From Phascolarctos cinereus (lineage: Eukaryota > Chordata > Mammalia > Diprotodontia > Phascolarctidae): DNA of 64,000 nucleotides. Of the stretch, positions 44,030-54,960 are shown piece after piece. Both the position numbers and the translations under genes were made by a program. The notes under the pieces are model-generated. The model did not search any database and was not told the origin of the DNA. It saw nothing but the letters and a program-made list of their open reading frames with translations. Each line of letters opens with the position of its first letter. Within the stretch, counting starts at the first letter, position 1. The stretch spans positions 6,454,501 through 6,518,500 of the forward strand of contig NW_018344068.1 of assembly GCF_002099425.1 (NCBI RefSeq), in the 5' to 3' direction.

Positions 44030-44285
44030 ATAATATTATATAATGGATAGAGTGCTGCATTTGGAATTGGAAAGACCTTAGTTCAAATCCTGTCTCAGAA
44101 ACTTATACCTGTGTGACTTGACCCTGGGAAAATCACAACCTCCGTGAGCCTCAGTTTCCTCCTCTGTAAAATGTGAATAATCATAACTCCTATCTCACAG
44201 AGTTGTTATAAGAATCAAATGAAATAATCTATGTAAAGCATTTTGAAAATCTTAAAGAGTTACATAAATATGAGCTATTATATTT
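44030..44285 (+). mobile_element. full-length CORE-SINE
   Basis: Head aatggatagagtgctgcatt and gttcaaatcctgtctcagaa, core cctcagtttcctcctctgta and 3' end aagcattttgaaaatcttaa. Confidence 0.85.
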
Positions 44286-44289
44286 AAAG

Positions 44290-44480
44290 AGCATGAGATA
44301 AACGGGAGTGTAGTGGCATTGGACTTAGAATCAGACTGCTACCAGCTCTGGGACAGTATGAGCCTCAGTTTTCTAATCTGTAAAATTGGGATAATCACAC
44401 TTTCATTAACTGCCTCACAAAATTGGTGCAAGGAAAGTTCTTTCTCAACTGTAAACTCTATATAAATATAAACTATATGT
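44290..44480 (+). mobile_element. MIR/CORE-SINE
   Basis: Reads gagcctcagttttctaatct, taaaattgggataatcacac and an aactgtaaactctatataa end. Confidence 0.75.
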
Positions 44481-44929
44481 ACTCACAGATTATATCACCC
44501 AAGTTATCTTTTAGGGGCTTTACACTCTCCCTTATCATTATGGCTTTCTCTCTAATTATTCTATGGATCTGAGTCCAACCATCATAAGCAGACAGTGAAT
44601 TCTCCCAGAGCAAAGACTGACTTTTTTTTTCTTAAATCTTAATTGGAAGCTCAGAATTCACCTTTCCATCAAGAGTTTGAATTTTTTCCTAAAATATATT
44701 AAATTACACTTGCCATATTGAAAATTAATCAGCCGTTCTTTCACTGGGTTGTTTGACCCAATGTCTTGAGATTTTTTTCTAGGAGTTGATACCTATTATT
44801 TGAGCATTTCACAACCTAGGAGAGCTTAGTATCAGTTTATAGACTTGAGGATTTCACACTCCTGTTTCCAAATTGGTTATAAAAATGTTAAATAAGAGTT
44901 GTCCTTGGATAACCTGTCAGATGCCCTTA

Positions 44930-45980
44930 ATGAGGACAAAAACATCATCAAGATCAGCTACCACCCTGATGGTAAATTATTTAATTTGAAAAGGATACAA
45001 ACTAGGACTAAAGTAGAGGGGGAGTTGGTGTGTGACAGATGATGGTGCACCCAGTGCAGCCACTGAGGCTGAGATATGACAAGGTATGGATTGATTCTTT
45101 GCTGTTTGTGCTAATTTTGGCCTAACAATTAACACCAAGAAAACAGAGGTCCTCTACCAGCCAGCACCACACCGTCCATATGTGGAACCATACAGTTACA
45201 GCAAATAGAGAAATTTTAAATGCTGTGAATAAGGTTACTTCTGTTGGCAGTATACTTTCCAGGGATGTACACATAGATGATGAGGTTGACACATGCATTG
45301 CCAGAGCTAGCTCAGTTTGGGAATCTCCAAAGGAAAGTATGGGAGAGAAAGAGGTATTAGACTGCCTACCAAACTGAAGGTCTACAGAGCCCTTGTGCTG
45401 ACCTTGTTGTATGCCTGTGAAACCTGGACAATATACCAGCACCATGCCCAAGAAAGCATCACTTCCATTTGAATTGTCTTAGGAAGATTCTGAAGATCAC
45501 CTGGCAAGATAAGGTAATGGACACTGAGTTCCTTTCTCAAGTGAAACTGCCAAGCATTCAGAGATCCCAACTCTGATGGACTGAGCACATTTGCTTAAAA
45601 GACTATTTTAGGTAGAACTCACACAAGGCAAGCACTCACATGGAGGTAAGAAGAAATGATACAAGGATACTCTCAAGGTCTCTCTGAAGAACTTTGGAAT
45701 TGATTGTGATACATGGGAGATACTGGCATGGGACTGCCTAGAATAGAGTGCCTGCATCAAAGAAGGTGCTATCCTCGATGAGCAGAGCAGAATTGCAGTA
45801 GCTCAAAAGAACTGTGAGACCACACAAATTTAGAGACATCACCACTCTAAACGTTCACATGGACTATTCATGCTGACCTGTGGTAGATCTTTCTGAGCTC
45901 ATATTGGTCTGAGCAGCCGCAGTCAAACATACTGTACCTTGACTCCCAACATAGTGATGTCATTTTGGTCTTCTAGGATG
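44930..45980 (+). mobile_element. decayed non-LTR retrotransposon, reverse transcriptase C-terminal half
   Basis: Successive frames read DGKLFNLKRIQTRTKVEGEL, ADDGAPSAATEAEI (remains of the catalytic Y/F-ADD motif), LTINTKKTEVLYQPAPHRPY, DKVTSVGSILSRDVHIDDEV-like text, KLKVYRALVLTLLYACETWT and an end with LRKILKITWQDKVMD-like text. This order is that of the LINE-type RT and thumb found in many metazoan elements (LYGCETWT...LRKILGIKWQDK). Many stops and shifts make it an old fossil. The clade (RTE-like, CR1-like or other) is not resolved. Confidence 0.75.
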
Positions 45981-45984
45981 AAGG

Positions 45985-46404
45985 GCAACAACCATCCAAC
46001 CAACAACAATGTCTAAGTAATTCATTGGCTTTACTCTCTAAGAAGATGTACAGGAACCATTCAGATGGTCCTCTTCACGTTGCTGTTTCCAAAGAACACA
46101 TTGTATGAGGAAATCCCTTTCTCTCTCTAGAAAGTTCAATCTTGAACTCTCATATTTAGGATTATCCACCAGGTGCTTCCCAGGAGATCTCCTTTCTCTG
46201 CTTAGAAGGCTAGATTCTAGGATCACATGGTCTAGGGAATAAAAATCTCATTTCCCCAACACAGTGGATTTATAAATATTGTCCATGAACTTACTCTTTT
46301 TAAGTAAGTGAGCATGTACCTGTGTGCTTCTTCCATGCCTCCAGGAATTCTATCCATCTCCAGGTTACTGCTATCTCTTGAGCCTGGAAAGTCCAATCAT
46401 AGAA
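45985..46404. other. intergenic, nothing recognised
   Basis: No supported feature. Confidence 0.45.
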
Positions 46405-46408
46405 TCAA

Positions 46409-46427
46409 TCTCTCTCTCTCTCTCTCA

Positions 46428-46473
<46 letters not shown>
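46409..46473. repeat. (TC)n microsatellite
   Basis: TC repeats broken once by ACTT. They adjoin the 3' end of a SINE and probably grew from its tail. Confidence 0.95.
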
Positions 46474-46476
<3 letters not shown>

Positions 46477-46601
46477 CAGGATTAAGTGACTTGCCCAGGG
46501 TCACACAGCTAGTAAGTGTTATATGTCTGAGGCTGGATTTGAACTCAGGTCCTCCTGACTCTAGGGCTGGTGCTCTATCCACTGTGCCACCTAGCTGCCC
46601 C
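46474..46601 (-). mobile_element. WSINE1/MAR1-type SINE
   Basis: Reverse full body from GATTAAGTGACTTGCCCAGG to CCTAGCTGCCCC. Confidence 0.93.
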
Positions 46602-46605
46602 AGGC

Positions 46606-47119
46606 TCTCTCTTAAAACACATTTCTATCTTTGCCATATACTTCTACTAAAAGTCACTATCAACAATTCATGATGGGTGGGAACTTCATTTGGACAAAGT
46701 TCCTTTTCTTTCAACCACCAGAATGCAACTTATTTTTTATATATTCTAGTCTGTTTTCTCAAAATCCAAGTGGGAAGGAGAGAAAAATATTGAGTTGGTC
46801 TGTTAGTTACTTTCATAGATTTTAGGGAGGTACAGCTCTTCTGACAAAAAAACTATTGAGTTTCAGTCAGCCAATCATCAGGAGTTCCCTGCATCATGTC
46901 AGTAAAGCACCAACAGCCATGTTCCCACTTCTTGGAGAAGTGTCCGTAGGTACCTCAAAATAAAGGCCCATTCACTGTCATCTACTCATCAAATTGCTGA
47001 ACCTTGCTTACACTTGTCCTAACCTTTGAGAGATAATGCTATATAAGAATCAATCAAAGGAATGAGAGATGTTAAAACTGGAAAGGGGAAGACTGGGGAG
47101 GGTGGTGGTTAGGAAGAGT
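46606..47119. other. intergenic, nothing recognised
   Basis: No supported feature. Confidence 0.45.
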
Positions 47120-47345
47120 GTGGATTTATTATTTTCGGCTATTTGAAGGGCTGCCATATGAAAGAGGGAATAGACTTTTTTTTTTGGCCTGGCCCCAGAG
47201 GGCCAACAACCAAGAATGATAGATAGAAGTTACAAAGAAATAGATTTGAGTTCAAGGTAAAGAAAATTTCCCCACTGTTAGAGCCATCCCCAAAAGGAAT
47301 GACAACCCCTGTATCTCCTTGCATCCCAAGGGAATTTTCTGCTCA
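47120..47345 (-). mobile_element. CR1/L3 3' region
   Basis: Contains ggctatttgaagggctgcca, gaagttacaaagaaatagat and tgagttcaaggtaaagaaaa, typical of the reversed CR1/L3 3' UTR. Confidence 0.65.
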
Positions 47346-47623
47346 ATCCAGAACAAGGACAAAAGGCCCTATGTATTTCCTTGATGGGCAGCAGAGGGAG
47401 CTGTCACAGTGGCTTCAGTGACCTGAACCCTTTGGAACCCAGGAACACACTAATACCTTTATTTTCTCAAGCATTTATTAAGCAAGCACCTAATATGTGT
47501 CAGGCACTGTGTTGGGTACTGGGGATACAACAATAAAAACAAAACATCCCTTGCTGTCAAGGAGGGTACATTTTATAGGGATAGACAATATGTATACCTA
47601 TTAACAAATTTAAAATATATGCA

Positions 47624-47771
47624 GGGGGCAGCTAAGTGGCGCAGTGGATAGAGCACCGGCCCTGAAGTCAGGAGTACCTGAGTTCAAATCCGGCCTCAGA
47701 TCAAACATTTGACACGCACTAGCTGTGTGACCCTGGGCAAGTCACTTAACCCCAATAGCCTAAAAAAAAAA
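47624..47771 (+). mobile_element. WSINE1/MAR1-type SINE
   Basis: Full-length copy, one of the least diverged here (GCGCAGTGGATAGAGCACCG). Confidence 0.94.
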
Positions 47772-48609
47772 GTTCAAATCAAAATACATGCAAAGTAAAG
47801 ACAAGGTAATTTGATGGGGGAGGCACTACCACCTAGGAGGGTATCAGGAAAGACTTCATGAAGGAGGTGGCACTTAAGCTGAGCTTTGAAGGAAGCAAGG
47901 GATTCTGAGATGCAGGTAAGGAAAAAGTGTATTCCAGGCATGGAAAACACTTTGTTTAAAGACATAGAGATGGGAGATAGAATGTTGTATGTAAGGAAGA
48001 GTAAGTTGGACATTGTGGCTGGAGTATAGAAAACATGGTGAGAGCAATGGGAAATCAGTGTGGAAAGACAGATTAGAACCAGATTTGAAGGGTTTTCAAT
48101 GCCAAAGAGAAGAGTTTGTATTTGTTCCCAGATGCAGTAGAGAGCCACTGAAGCTTCTTTAGCAGGCGGATGCATGGCCAGACCTGTGCTGCAGGAATAT
48201 CCATTGAACAGCTGTTGGGACCTTGTATTAGAGAGGGAAGAAACTGGAATTAGGGAAGCCAATTAGGAGGCTTTCCTAATAGTTACATAAGAGGTGATGA
48301 GAGCTTGAACATAGTGTTAATCACATAAACAGAAAGAAGGGGACAGAAGTGAGGAATGTTGCGGAGGAAGAAATGGCAGGACTTGGCTATAGTGGTAGAG
48401 GGAAGGTGAAGAGTCAAGAATGTTTCAGAGATTATGAACCTGGGTAACTGAAAGAATGGTGAGATCCTAGATAGAAATAGAAACATTAGGAGTAAGGTGG
48501 ATTTAGGGAGCAAAACAATGAGTTCTGTTTTGGATGTACTGAATTTGAGATACCCATGGGATATCCACTTAGAGATATCAGGAAGCAGTTGACAATGGGG
48601 ATTAAGGCT

Positions 48610-48650
48610 CAAGAGAGAGAGAGACAGAGAGACAGAGAGAGAGAGAGAGT
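48610..48650. repeat. (GA)n-type simple repeat
   Basis: GAGA units mixed with GACAGA. Confidence 0.9.
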
Positions 48651-48779
48651 TGGTTATTGAGATTTGGGAGTTATCTGTATAGAGATGATCGCTGAGACGA
48701 TGAAAGCTGATGACACTACCTAGAAGGAAGCTTCCCTTTACCTTTGCATCCCATCTTCCAGAGTCCTACCTGCAAATTG

Positions 48780-48990
48780 GGGGATACTGAATAATGTTTT
48801 GGCAGCTCTGAGCACTTCCTACTCACAGTGCCTGTTCTATAGCTGTTTGCAGCTTCTACATGTTGTCTCCCTCATTTAGAGAATGAGCTCCTTGAGAGCA
48901 GGGACTGTCTGGCTTTTTTTCTATTTGTTTTCCCAATACTTAGCATATTGCTTGGTACATAGTGTGGGCTTAATAAGCGTTTTTTTTTTT
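48780..48990 (+). mobile_element. L2 3' end
   Basis: Contains gaatgagctccttgagagca, gggactgtctggc and tacttagcatattgcttgg, the L2 3' terminus. Confidence 0.8.
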
Positions 48991-49065
48991 CATTCATCCA
49001 GTCATTCATTATTGAAGAAAACATGTATTTTGGTTCCCTCTCCAAGGCTGGCTACTCCCTCTCTC

Positions 49066-49193
49066 TTTTTTTGTCTCTCAGCTACTGGGGTAAAGTGACT
49101 TACACAGTTACTAAGTGTCAAGTGTCTGAGAGCACATTTGAACTCAAGTCCTCCTGACTTCAGGGTTGGTGCTCTATCCACTGTGCCATCTAG
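49066..49193 (-). mobile_element. WSINE1/MAR1-type SINE
   Basis: Reverse copy with missing internal bases. The flanks resemble GCTACTCCCTCTCTC and GCTTGCTCCCTCTCTC. Confidence 0.88.
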
Positions 49194-49554
49194 CTTGCTC
49201 CCTCTCTCATCTCTTGACATGAGGCTAGGAGGAGGAGTTGGAACATTCTTTGCTCCCCTGTTATACATTAAGAACTTCCCTCCGCTTTTAGTCACTCAGC
49301 AACCAGATGTCCTCTATTAAAATTCATTCCATCCTGTCCAGATCTCACAGCTGTAGAATGCTATATATGTTGCAAGATGATGTAATTGTGTTGATTAGCT
49401 TTGCTCAACTGTTCCTCTGTTAAAAGAGAGAGTTCATTGTGTGTCTTGGGGTAGGGTGTAATATCAGAAAACGACTATAATGTAAGAACAAACAGCATTA
49501 AAAAAAAAAAGCAAAGTATCCAAAATAAGGGAGGTGACAGCTCTATTATTCTCT

Positions 49555-49860
49555 ATGTTGCTTAGACCATGACTAGAGTATTATGTTTTGGGGTGGGGGA
49601 GAGCACAACTTTTAAAGGATGTTGAGGAGTTTTCTCAGAGAATGGTAACCAAAATGGTGGTAAATCTTATCATATGAACATTGCCTAAAGGATGAATTGA
49701 ACAGGGATGTTTAGGTTGGAGAAGAGAAGACTTAGGGGGAACATGATCATGGTTTTGAAAGAAACAAAGAAAGGAAGGAAGGAACAAAAGAAAAGAAAAT
49801 CTGTAGAATTAGAGACGAGTTGGGTTAGAAGTAAACATGACTGACAAGGGTGCTTCCTCA
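49555..49860 (-). mobile_element. CR1/L3 3' region
   Basis: Contains gaacagggatgtttaggttg, gagaagagaagacttagggg and gaacatgatcatggttttga, the reversed CR1 'ctggagaagagaagactcaggggggac' zone. Confidence 0.75.
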
Positions 49861-50518
49861 ATTGGAAGTACTGGGGAGGAATGCACTAATTGAGGAGGCT
49901 GTAGGATCAAAGGCATTGCCAGCATGAGAGATTCCACTGGTGTAGAGATAAAAAAGTAGCCTGGAGATTGAAAAATCAGATGGGCATTTTTGTTAAGTTC
50001 ATAATAATGAAGGAAGAGGAGGAGAAAAGAATTTTAAAAGGAAAAATAAGATGGAAGAAATCATATAATAAAAAGTGGTCAACTCGTATGTTCTGCTTGT
50101 AACCTCTCCATATCAGGAGGAGAGGAAACCTTGTCCCCCATATTGGGTGACCTAAGTGGAAGATTTGTGGGAGGACACAGGCAAGAATCATACAGAATGG
50201 GCAGGCGTGGATAAGTTTTGATCTGTATGGTTGTAGTGAACATGCCTACTGATGAGATCACAAATCTCATTTGAGTATTTTAAGCCAAAATCCTTCACTT
50301 ATTACTCCCATCCTAGTTCTACTTCCATGCTCCGTGATAATTAATAATTAATTTAAATTGAGTCAAGGTGTATCAAACTGATATGACCAGAGAAGGGCTG
50401 GGGTTCCAATGGCAAGGTACTGAGCTGCCTGTAACAGAACACAGCTTGGACAGGGTGGGGCAGAGGGGAAGGTAGCTTTATGGAAGAGGTTTCTGAGATC
50501 CAGAGTTGGAACAGGTTT
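49861..50518. other. intergenic, nothing recognised
   Basis: No supported feature. Confidence 0.45.
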
Positions 50519-50755
50519 TGTTGTTGTTCAGTTATGTCTGACTCTTTGTGACCCCATTTGGGGTTTTCTTGGCAAAGATAACGAGTAGCTTGTCATTTCC
50601 TTCTCCAGCTCATTTTACAGATGAAGAATTGAGACAAAGAGAGTTAAATGACTTACCTAGGCTCACACAGTTAGTTAGTAAGCATCTGATTTGAACTCAC
50701 CAAAATAAGTTTTTCTGACTTCAGTCCAGAAACTCTTCACTGTGCCACCTAACTG
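50519..50755 (-). mobile_element. long-form SINE with RTE/BovB-like tail
   Basis: Reverse long form: gttgttgttcagttatgtct, gactctttgtgaccccattt and ggggttttcttggcaaagat, then the core and a diverged head ending TGCCACCTAACTG. Confidence 0.88.
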
Positions 50756-50769
50756 GGGGCTTTAGAGGT

Positions 50770-50945
50770 CATTTAATTCAACTGCATTTTACAGGTAGGT
50801 AAGGAAACACACCAAAAGGGGCTTAGTGTGATTTACCCGCTATCACCCACAGATAGCAAGCAGAAGAGCCAGGCTTTGAACCCAGGTTGTCTGTTTCCAA
50901 ATTCAGTGTTTTTTCTGGTGTAACATGCTGTGGTTCTATGAACTT
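50770..50945 (-). mobile_element. MIR/CORE-SINE
   Basis: Reverse core cattttacaggtaggtaagg, then gctttgaacccaggttgtct. Confidence 0.7.
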
Positions 50946-51564
50946 AAGTTTGACCAGATAGGGCAAGCAGGACAAATTGAAAAAGCCAACTAGTCCTAGC
51001 CAATATAGTCCAAATTTAAAATGGTGAGACTTTTATTTGTGATTTACAAGCCCAGGTAGTCCCAATATAATAGTCCAACACGATAGTTAAGCCAAGGATC
51101 TGTGCTTAATTGGCAAATGACAGGCTTTTGAGATGGTCCCCTACTGACAGGGAGGAGTGTTCAGAGCCTGGCTGCCTCTGCTCAATTGCTGGCTCATTGC
51201 TAAAAGAAGGGGGCACTTTGAAATAACAAAGTAACCCCCTGATTGGCTATTGAGCCAGAGGAGCTGTTGACTGGGGCAGCAGTAATGCCTGATACAGGCA
51301 GTGGAAGCAGTGGCTGGGTGTAGCAGCAGCAAGGGGAGTGATGACCCCATTGAAGCTAGTGAGGAATTAGAGTATTGAGCTTCAGCAGCCTGTGGGGCCA
51401 CTACCTGCTTCTGCTTTCAGTAGCCAGATTGAGGGGGCTTTCCATTTAGGAGAATGGGTGCCATACAGTGATGTACTGTCTCTTTTTTATTCCCCCTCCT
51501 CTTTTTCCAAATTGAGCAGAAGCTGATTCCAAAGTTGAATCTGTTCTGTAATGTAATGGTCAAC
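50946..51564. other. intergenic, nothing recognised
   Basis: No supported gene. An 86-residue Ser/Ala-rich open frame on the minus strand at 51,141-51,401 has no recognised similarity. Confidence 0.45.
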
Positions 51565-51638
51565 CCATTTTTGATTCCCCCACCTTGTAACACATCTTTA
51601 CCTTGCATTTATTTGTATGCATGTTATTGTATACAAGT
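51565..51638. repeat. 74-bp duplicated segment, copy A
   Basis: Differs from 53,291-53,364 at only three positions. Here it lies outside any L2 context. Confidence 0.85.
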
Positions 51639-51735
51639 TACTTTTCTAATTTCTGTTTAAATAGTTTGATTTTATAGTTCTAGGTAGACAAATTGAATGG
51701 CTCTAACTGCTGTCAGTCTATGTGTTGCTTTTCTT

Positions 51736-51911
51736 TTCTTTTTTTAAATCTCTTTTTTTTATTATTATTTTTTTAGGCAGTTGGGGTTAAGTGACTTGCC
51801 CAGGGTCACACAGCTAGTAAGTGTCAAGTGTTTGGTCTGAGGCCAAATTTGAACTCAGGTCCTCCTGATTCCAGGGCCAGTGCTCTATCTACTGTACCAC
51901 CTAGCTGCCCT
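51736..51911 (-). mobile_element. WSINE1/MAR1-type SINE
   Basis: Reverse full-length. The 17-bp flank TATGTGTTGCTTTTCTT (51,719-51,735) recurs with one change at 51,912-51,928. Confidence 0.94.
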
Positions 51912-52009
51912 TATGTATTGCTTTTCTTAAGAACAGGACCAGGATGGAGAGCTATGGAGATGAAGCAGAGGGAACAGGAAGAAAGGAATGAAGAAAACAA
52001 GCATTTATA

Positions 52010-52245
52010 AAGCACCTACTAAGGGTGAGACATTATGCTAAGGTCTTTACAAATATTATCTCATTTTATCCTTACAACAATTCTAGGAGAAGGATGCTAT
52101 TATTATTCACATTTTACAGCTAAGGAAATTGAAGCAGACAGAGGCTAAGTGACTTACCCAGGTTTGTATAGCTAGTGAGTATCTACGTCTGAAATTGAAT
52201 TCAGGTCTTCGAGGCTCCATTCACTGTACCACCTAGCATCCAAAC
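52010..52245 (-). mobile_element. CORE-SINE, near full length
   Basis: Reverse: aggtctttacaaatattatc, ttttacagctaaggaaattg, ttacccaggtttgtatagct and a head ending actgtaccacctagcat. Confidence 0.8.
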
Positions 52246-52797
52246 AGCATTTGGATATCGACGTACAGAGATAGCTTAGCTCATCATTTCAGTCCATTAG
52301 AATTATCTGCTATCAGGTTAAACTCCAGATCTATATATTCTGCCCTAGTCTTTCTCCTGAGCTCCAGTCTAGCATGAACAACTTCTTTTTGGACATTTTG
52401 AATTGGATATCTTTTAGTCATCTTGATCTTAACATTCTAAAAACAGAGCTCATTATCTTTCTCCCAAGACCTTCCCCTCTTCCAAACTTCCCTATTTCTA
52501 TTGGGGACACCTCCATCCTTCCAGGCACCCCAGGTTTCCAACCTTAGAGTCATCATCTACTCCTCTCTACCTCACCTGACATGTCCAATAAGTTGACAAG
52601 CATTGTCAATTCTGCCCCCACAGCCTATTCTTCACAAATGTCTTTTCCTCTTCACTCACATGGTCACCATTCTCAATTAAACCCTCATTACCTCTCACTT
52701 GAATTATTCTAATAATTGTCTCTTACTTGGTCTCCACGCCTTAAGTCTCTCTCCTCTCCAATTCATCTTCAATATGGCTGCCAAATTCAGATTCCCC

Positions 52798-52927
52798 CCT
52801 TTTTTTTTGGTGAGGCAATCGGGGTTAAGTGACTTACCCAGGGTTACACTGCTAGTAAGTATCAAATGTCTCAGGTCCTCCTGACTCCAAGGCCAGAGCT
52901 CTATCCACTGTGCCACTTAGCTGCCCC
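52798..52927 (-). mobile_element. WSINE1/MAR1-type SINE in L2
   Basis: Reverse copy. Flank AAATTCAGATTCCC (52,783) and AAATTGAGATTCCC (52,929). An internal stretch after TCAAATGTCT is missing. Confidence 0.93.
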
Positions 52928-53290
52928 TAAATTGAGATTCCCAAATCACAGGTCTGACCATGTCACTTTCCTGCTCAAGAGCTTCAGGAGCTCCATTTTA
53001 CCCCTAGGACAAAATACTAACTGGTCTATTTGGCATTTAGATTCCTTCACAATCTGATTCTAATTTACCCTCTTAGCTTTATTATACATTATTCCCTTTC
53101 ACACTCTCTTCTCTCTTTTTAAACTGACCTTCTTGCTGTTCTTTAGATATGACATTCTATCATCTGTCTCAGTGCTTTTGCAGAGATCAACCCTCCCTCC
53201 ATGACTGGAATACAATTCCTCTTCTCTCATGCTTCTTAGAAACCCTAATTTCTTTTAAATCTTAGCTTAAATGCTACTTTCTATGTGAAA

Positions 53291-53364
53291 CCATTTTTGA
53301 TTCCCCCACCTTGTAACACGTCTTTACCTTGCATTTATTTGTATGCATTTTCTTGTATACAAGT
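53291..53364. repeat. 74-bp duplicated segment, copy B (within L2)
   Basis: Three differences from 51,565-51,638 over 74 bp. Confidence 0.85.
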
Positions 53365-53371
53365 CTCCTCT

Positions 53372-53496
53372 ATGCATTTTAAAAAAATTTTTTTGGTGAG
53401 GCAATTGGGGTTAAGTGACTTGCCCAGAGTCACACAGCTAATGAGTGTTATATGTCTGAGGTCAGATTTGAACTCAGGTCCTCCTGACTCCAGGGC
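53372..53496 (-). mobile_element. WSINE1/MAR1-type SINE, 5'-truncated, in L2
   Basis: Lacks the first ~35 bp of the head but has a perfect 14-bp duplication TACAAGTCTCCTCT at 53,358-53,371 and 53,497-53,510. Confidence 0.93.
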
Positions 53497-53789
53497 TACA
53501 AGTCTCCTCTGGTAGAATTTCATCTCCTTGAGAACAGGGAGTATTTCATTCTTGCTTCAGTGTCCCCCAGTGCCTAGCACAATGCTTTATCAAATGCTTG
53601 TTGACTGACTGGGGTCTGGGATTGTTCTGTTTTGTCTTTGTGTCCCCAGAGTCTAATCCAATATTTTGTACTTAATAGGTACAGAATACATATTCAAAAG
53701 AGCTGGCCACAACAGGGTCACCCCCCCGACCCACACCTCTAGGTTCCTGTGTCCAAGCTGCTTTCAGACCAAGTGTCTGAAGAATTGTC

Positions 53790-53960
53790 ATTAAATACTT
53801 GAAAGAACATGGGATTTAGAATCAGGAGATAGTTCTCCCACTTACTAAGTGTGACCTTGGATATGTCTTGCACCATCACAGGCCCTCAGTTTCCTTATCT
53901 GTAAAATTATGTTGGATCAGGTGATTTCTAAGATTCCTTTGACTCCTCAAATCCTATGAA
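53790..53960 (+). mobile_element. MIR/CORE-SINE
   Basis: Reads gaacatgggatttagaatca, cctcagtttccttatctgta and gatttctaagattcctttga. Confidence 0.75.
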
Positions 53961-54048
53961 TGCTTAGAACAAAAAGGAGTAGGGATCAGGCAGGCAAAGA
54001 TCTTGGATTCATGTGGAAATCAGTCCGCAGCTCAGCAATGATAAGAAA

Positions 54049-54049
54049 G

Positions 54050-54087
<38 letters not shown>
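54049..54087. repeat. (ATC)n triplet repeat
   Basis: About 13 ATC units; responsible for a poly-Ile open frame. Confidence 0.95.
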
Positions 54088-54479
54088 GAAATTCCAAGGA
54101 CCAAAGAAGAGGAGCACACCTGGATATAGTCAGTTCCTTCCACGGACCCTGAGCTCCAGAACAGGATAAAATGTCATCAGCATTCATGTTCCTCAATGCA
54201 TCAATTCACAACGAAACATGTTCTTACCAGGAAGCCAACCCCTTAAATCTAGGGAAGCCCCCTGAGGACTGGTGGTGAATTGGGCCAGGACAGTTGGGAG
54301 GAAGGAGGGATTCAGAGACCATGTCTGGCTTCCTCACCCTTCAATCCTGGGAAGCCCAGGCAGGGGCAGGAGGCACGTCCCGAGGGTCCAAAGTTAGGCA
54401 GGTGCTTCTGCTAGGCAAGCAAGTCAAACCTACAGCTCTTTTTCCCCTGGCTGGGTTGGTCCAGAGCCCAGGAAGCTCT

Positions 54480-54960
54480 GTTTGTCTGTTTACACAGAGA
54501 GCCTGGATAAGCTTATGTCCTTTGGAGGAGGCCTACTCCAGGAGTCAAAATAGCATGAAATTTAATTTTACACCTATTTGACCAAGCTTGATTCAGGCTC
54601 CAATCAGAAGGGGAGATAAGGGCCCTCGGGACAAGTGTGCCAGGCAGCTGTGCAGCTGGAGCTGGAGTTTTAACAGGCGGCGGGACAGGGACAACACTCG
54701 AAGGTCCCCTGGCAGGCCAGCCATTAAGGCGAACCCTATCTTCCGCCCACACGGGTTTCTTTGCTGTAGTGTTCCCCGGTTGCTGGGCGCCAAAGCAAAC
54801 TCAGGCTCTGTTTGCCAAGTCTACTATGACAATACAGCCACCAAATATTTGTCAGCCGCCAGCTCTGGGGCCGACTATAAATACTTCAGCCACAGGTGGA
54901 GGGCTGCTGAATTCAGAGGAAGACCTGGGGGAGCCTTGCCTGGTCCCTGAAGGTAAGAGT
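54480..54960 (+). promoter_or_regulatory. TATA promoter with forkhead/GATA sites and a putative first exon
   Basis: A repeat-free block with a dense set of sites: TGTTTAC (54,487-54,493), AGATAAG GATA site (54,614-54,620), two CAGCTG E-boxes (54,645 and 54,653), GCAAAC (54,795-54,800), TGTTTGC (54,809-54,815), CCAAATATTTG (54,841-54,851; CArG-like, also holding forkhead-like TATTTGT), TATAAATA (54,876-54,883) and CAGGTG (54,893-54,898). About 75 bp past the TATA box is a good donor AG/GTAAGAG, with GT at 54,953. This implies a first exon of about 45 nt with no ATG. Forkhead plus GATA suggests endoderm; CArG plus E-box would suggest muscle. In human the interval beyond UQCC4 holds the intestine-critical region and PERCC1 (recalled), so this may be the counterpart. 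No downstream coding exon was found before 64,000. Confidence 0.5.

Larger units (their letters stand above)
47460..48700 (+). repeat. long ancient interspersed repeat with a SINE insertion
   Basis: Reads agcatttattaagcaagcac, gtcaggcactgtgttgggta, gaggtggcacttaagctgag, ttgtattccaggcatgg-like text, agagagccactgaagcttct and ggtggatttagggagcaaaa. Same class as 25.2-26.7 kb. The 162-residue open frame on its minus strand is an accident of this repeat. Confidence 0.65.
52280..53620 (+). mobile_element. L2 (LINE2) with two SINE insertions
   Basis: Long L2 sense text: gcatgaacaacttctttttg, ccaaccttagagtcatcatc, ggtctgaccatgtcactttc, gacaaaatactaactggtct and, after the second SINE, gagaacagggagtatttcat and gcctagcacaatgctttatc. 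Only broken frames. Confidence 0.85.

Noticed and set aside
47774-48262. 162-codon minus-strand open frame
   Set aside because: Lies antisense within an old interspersed repeat that occurs at several places in the window.
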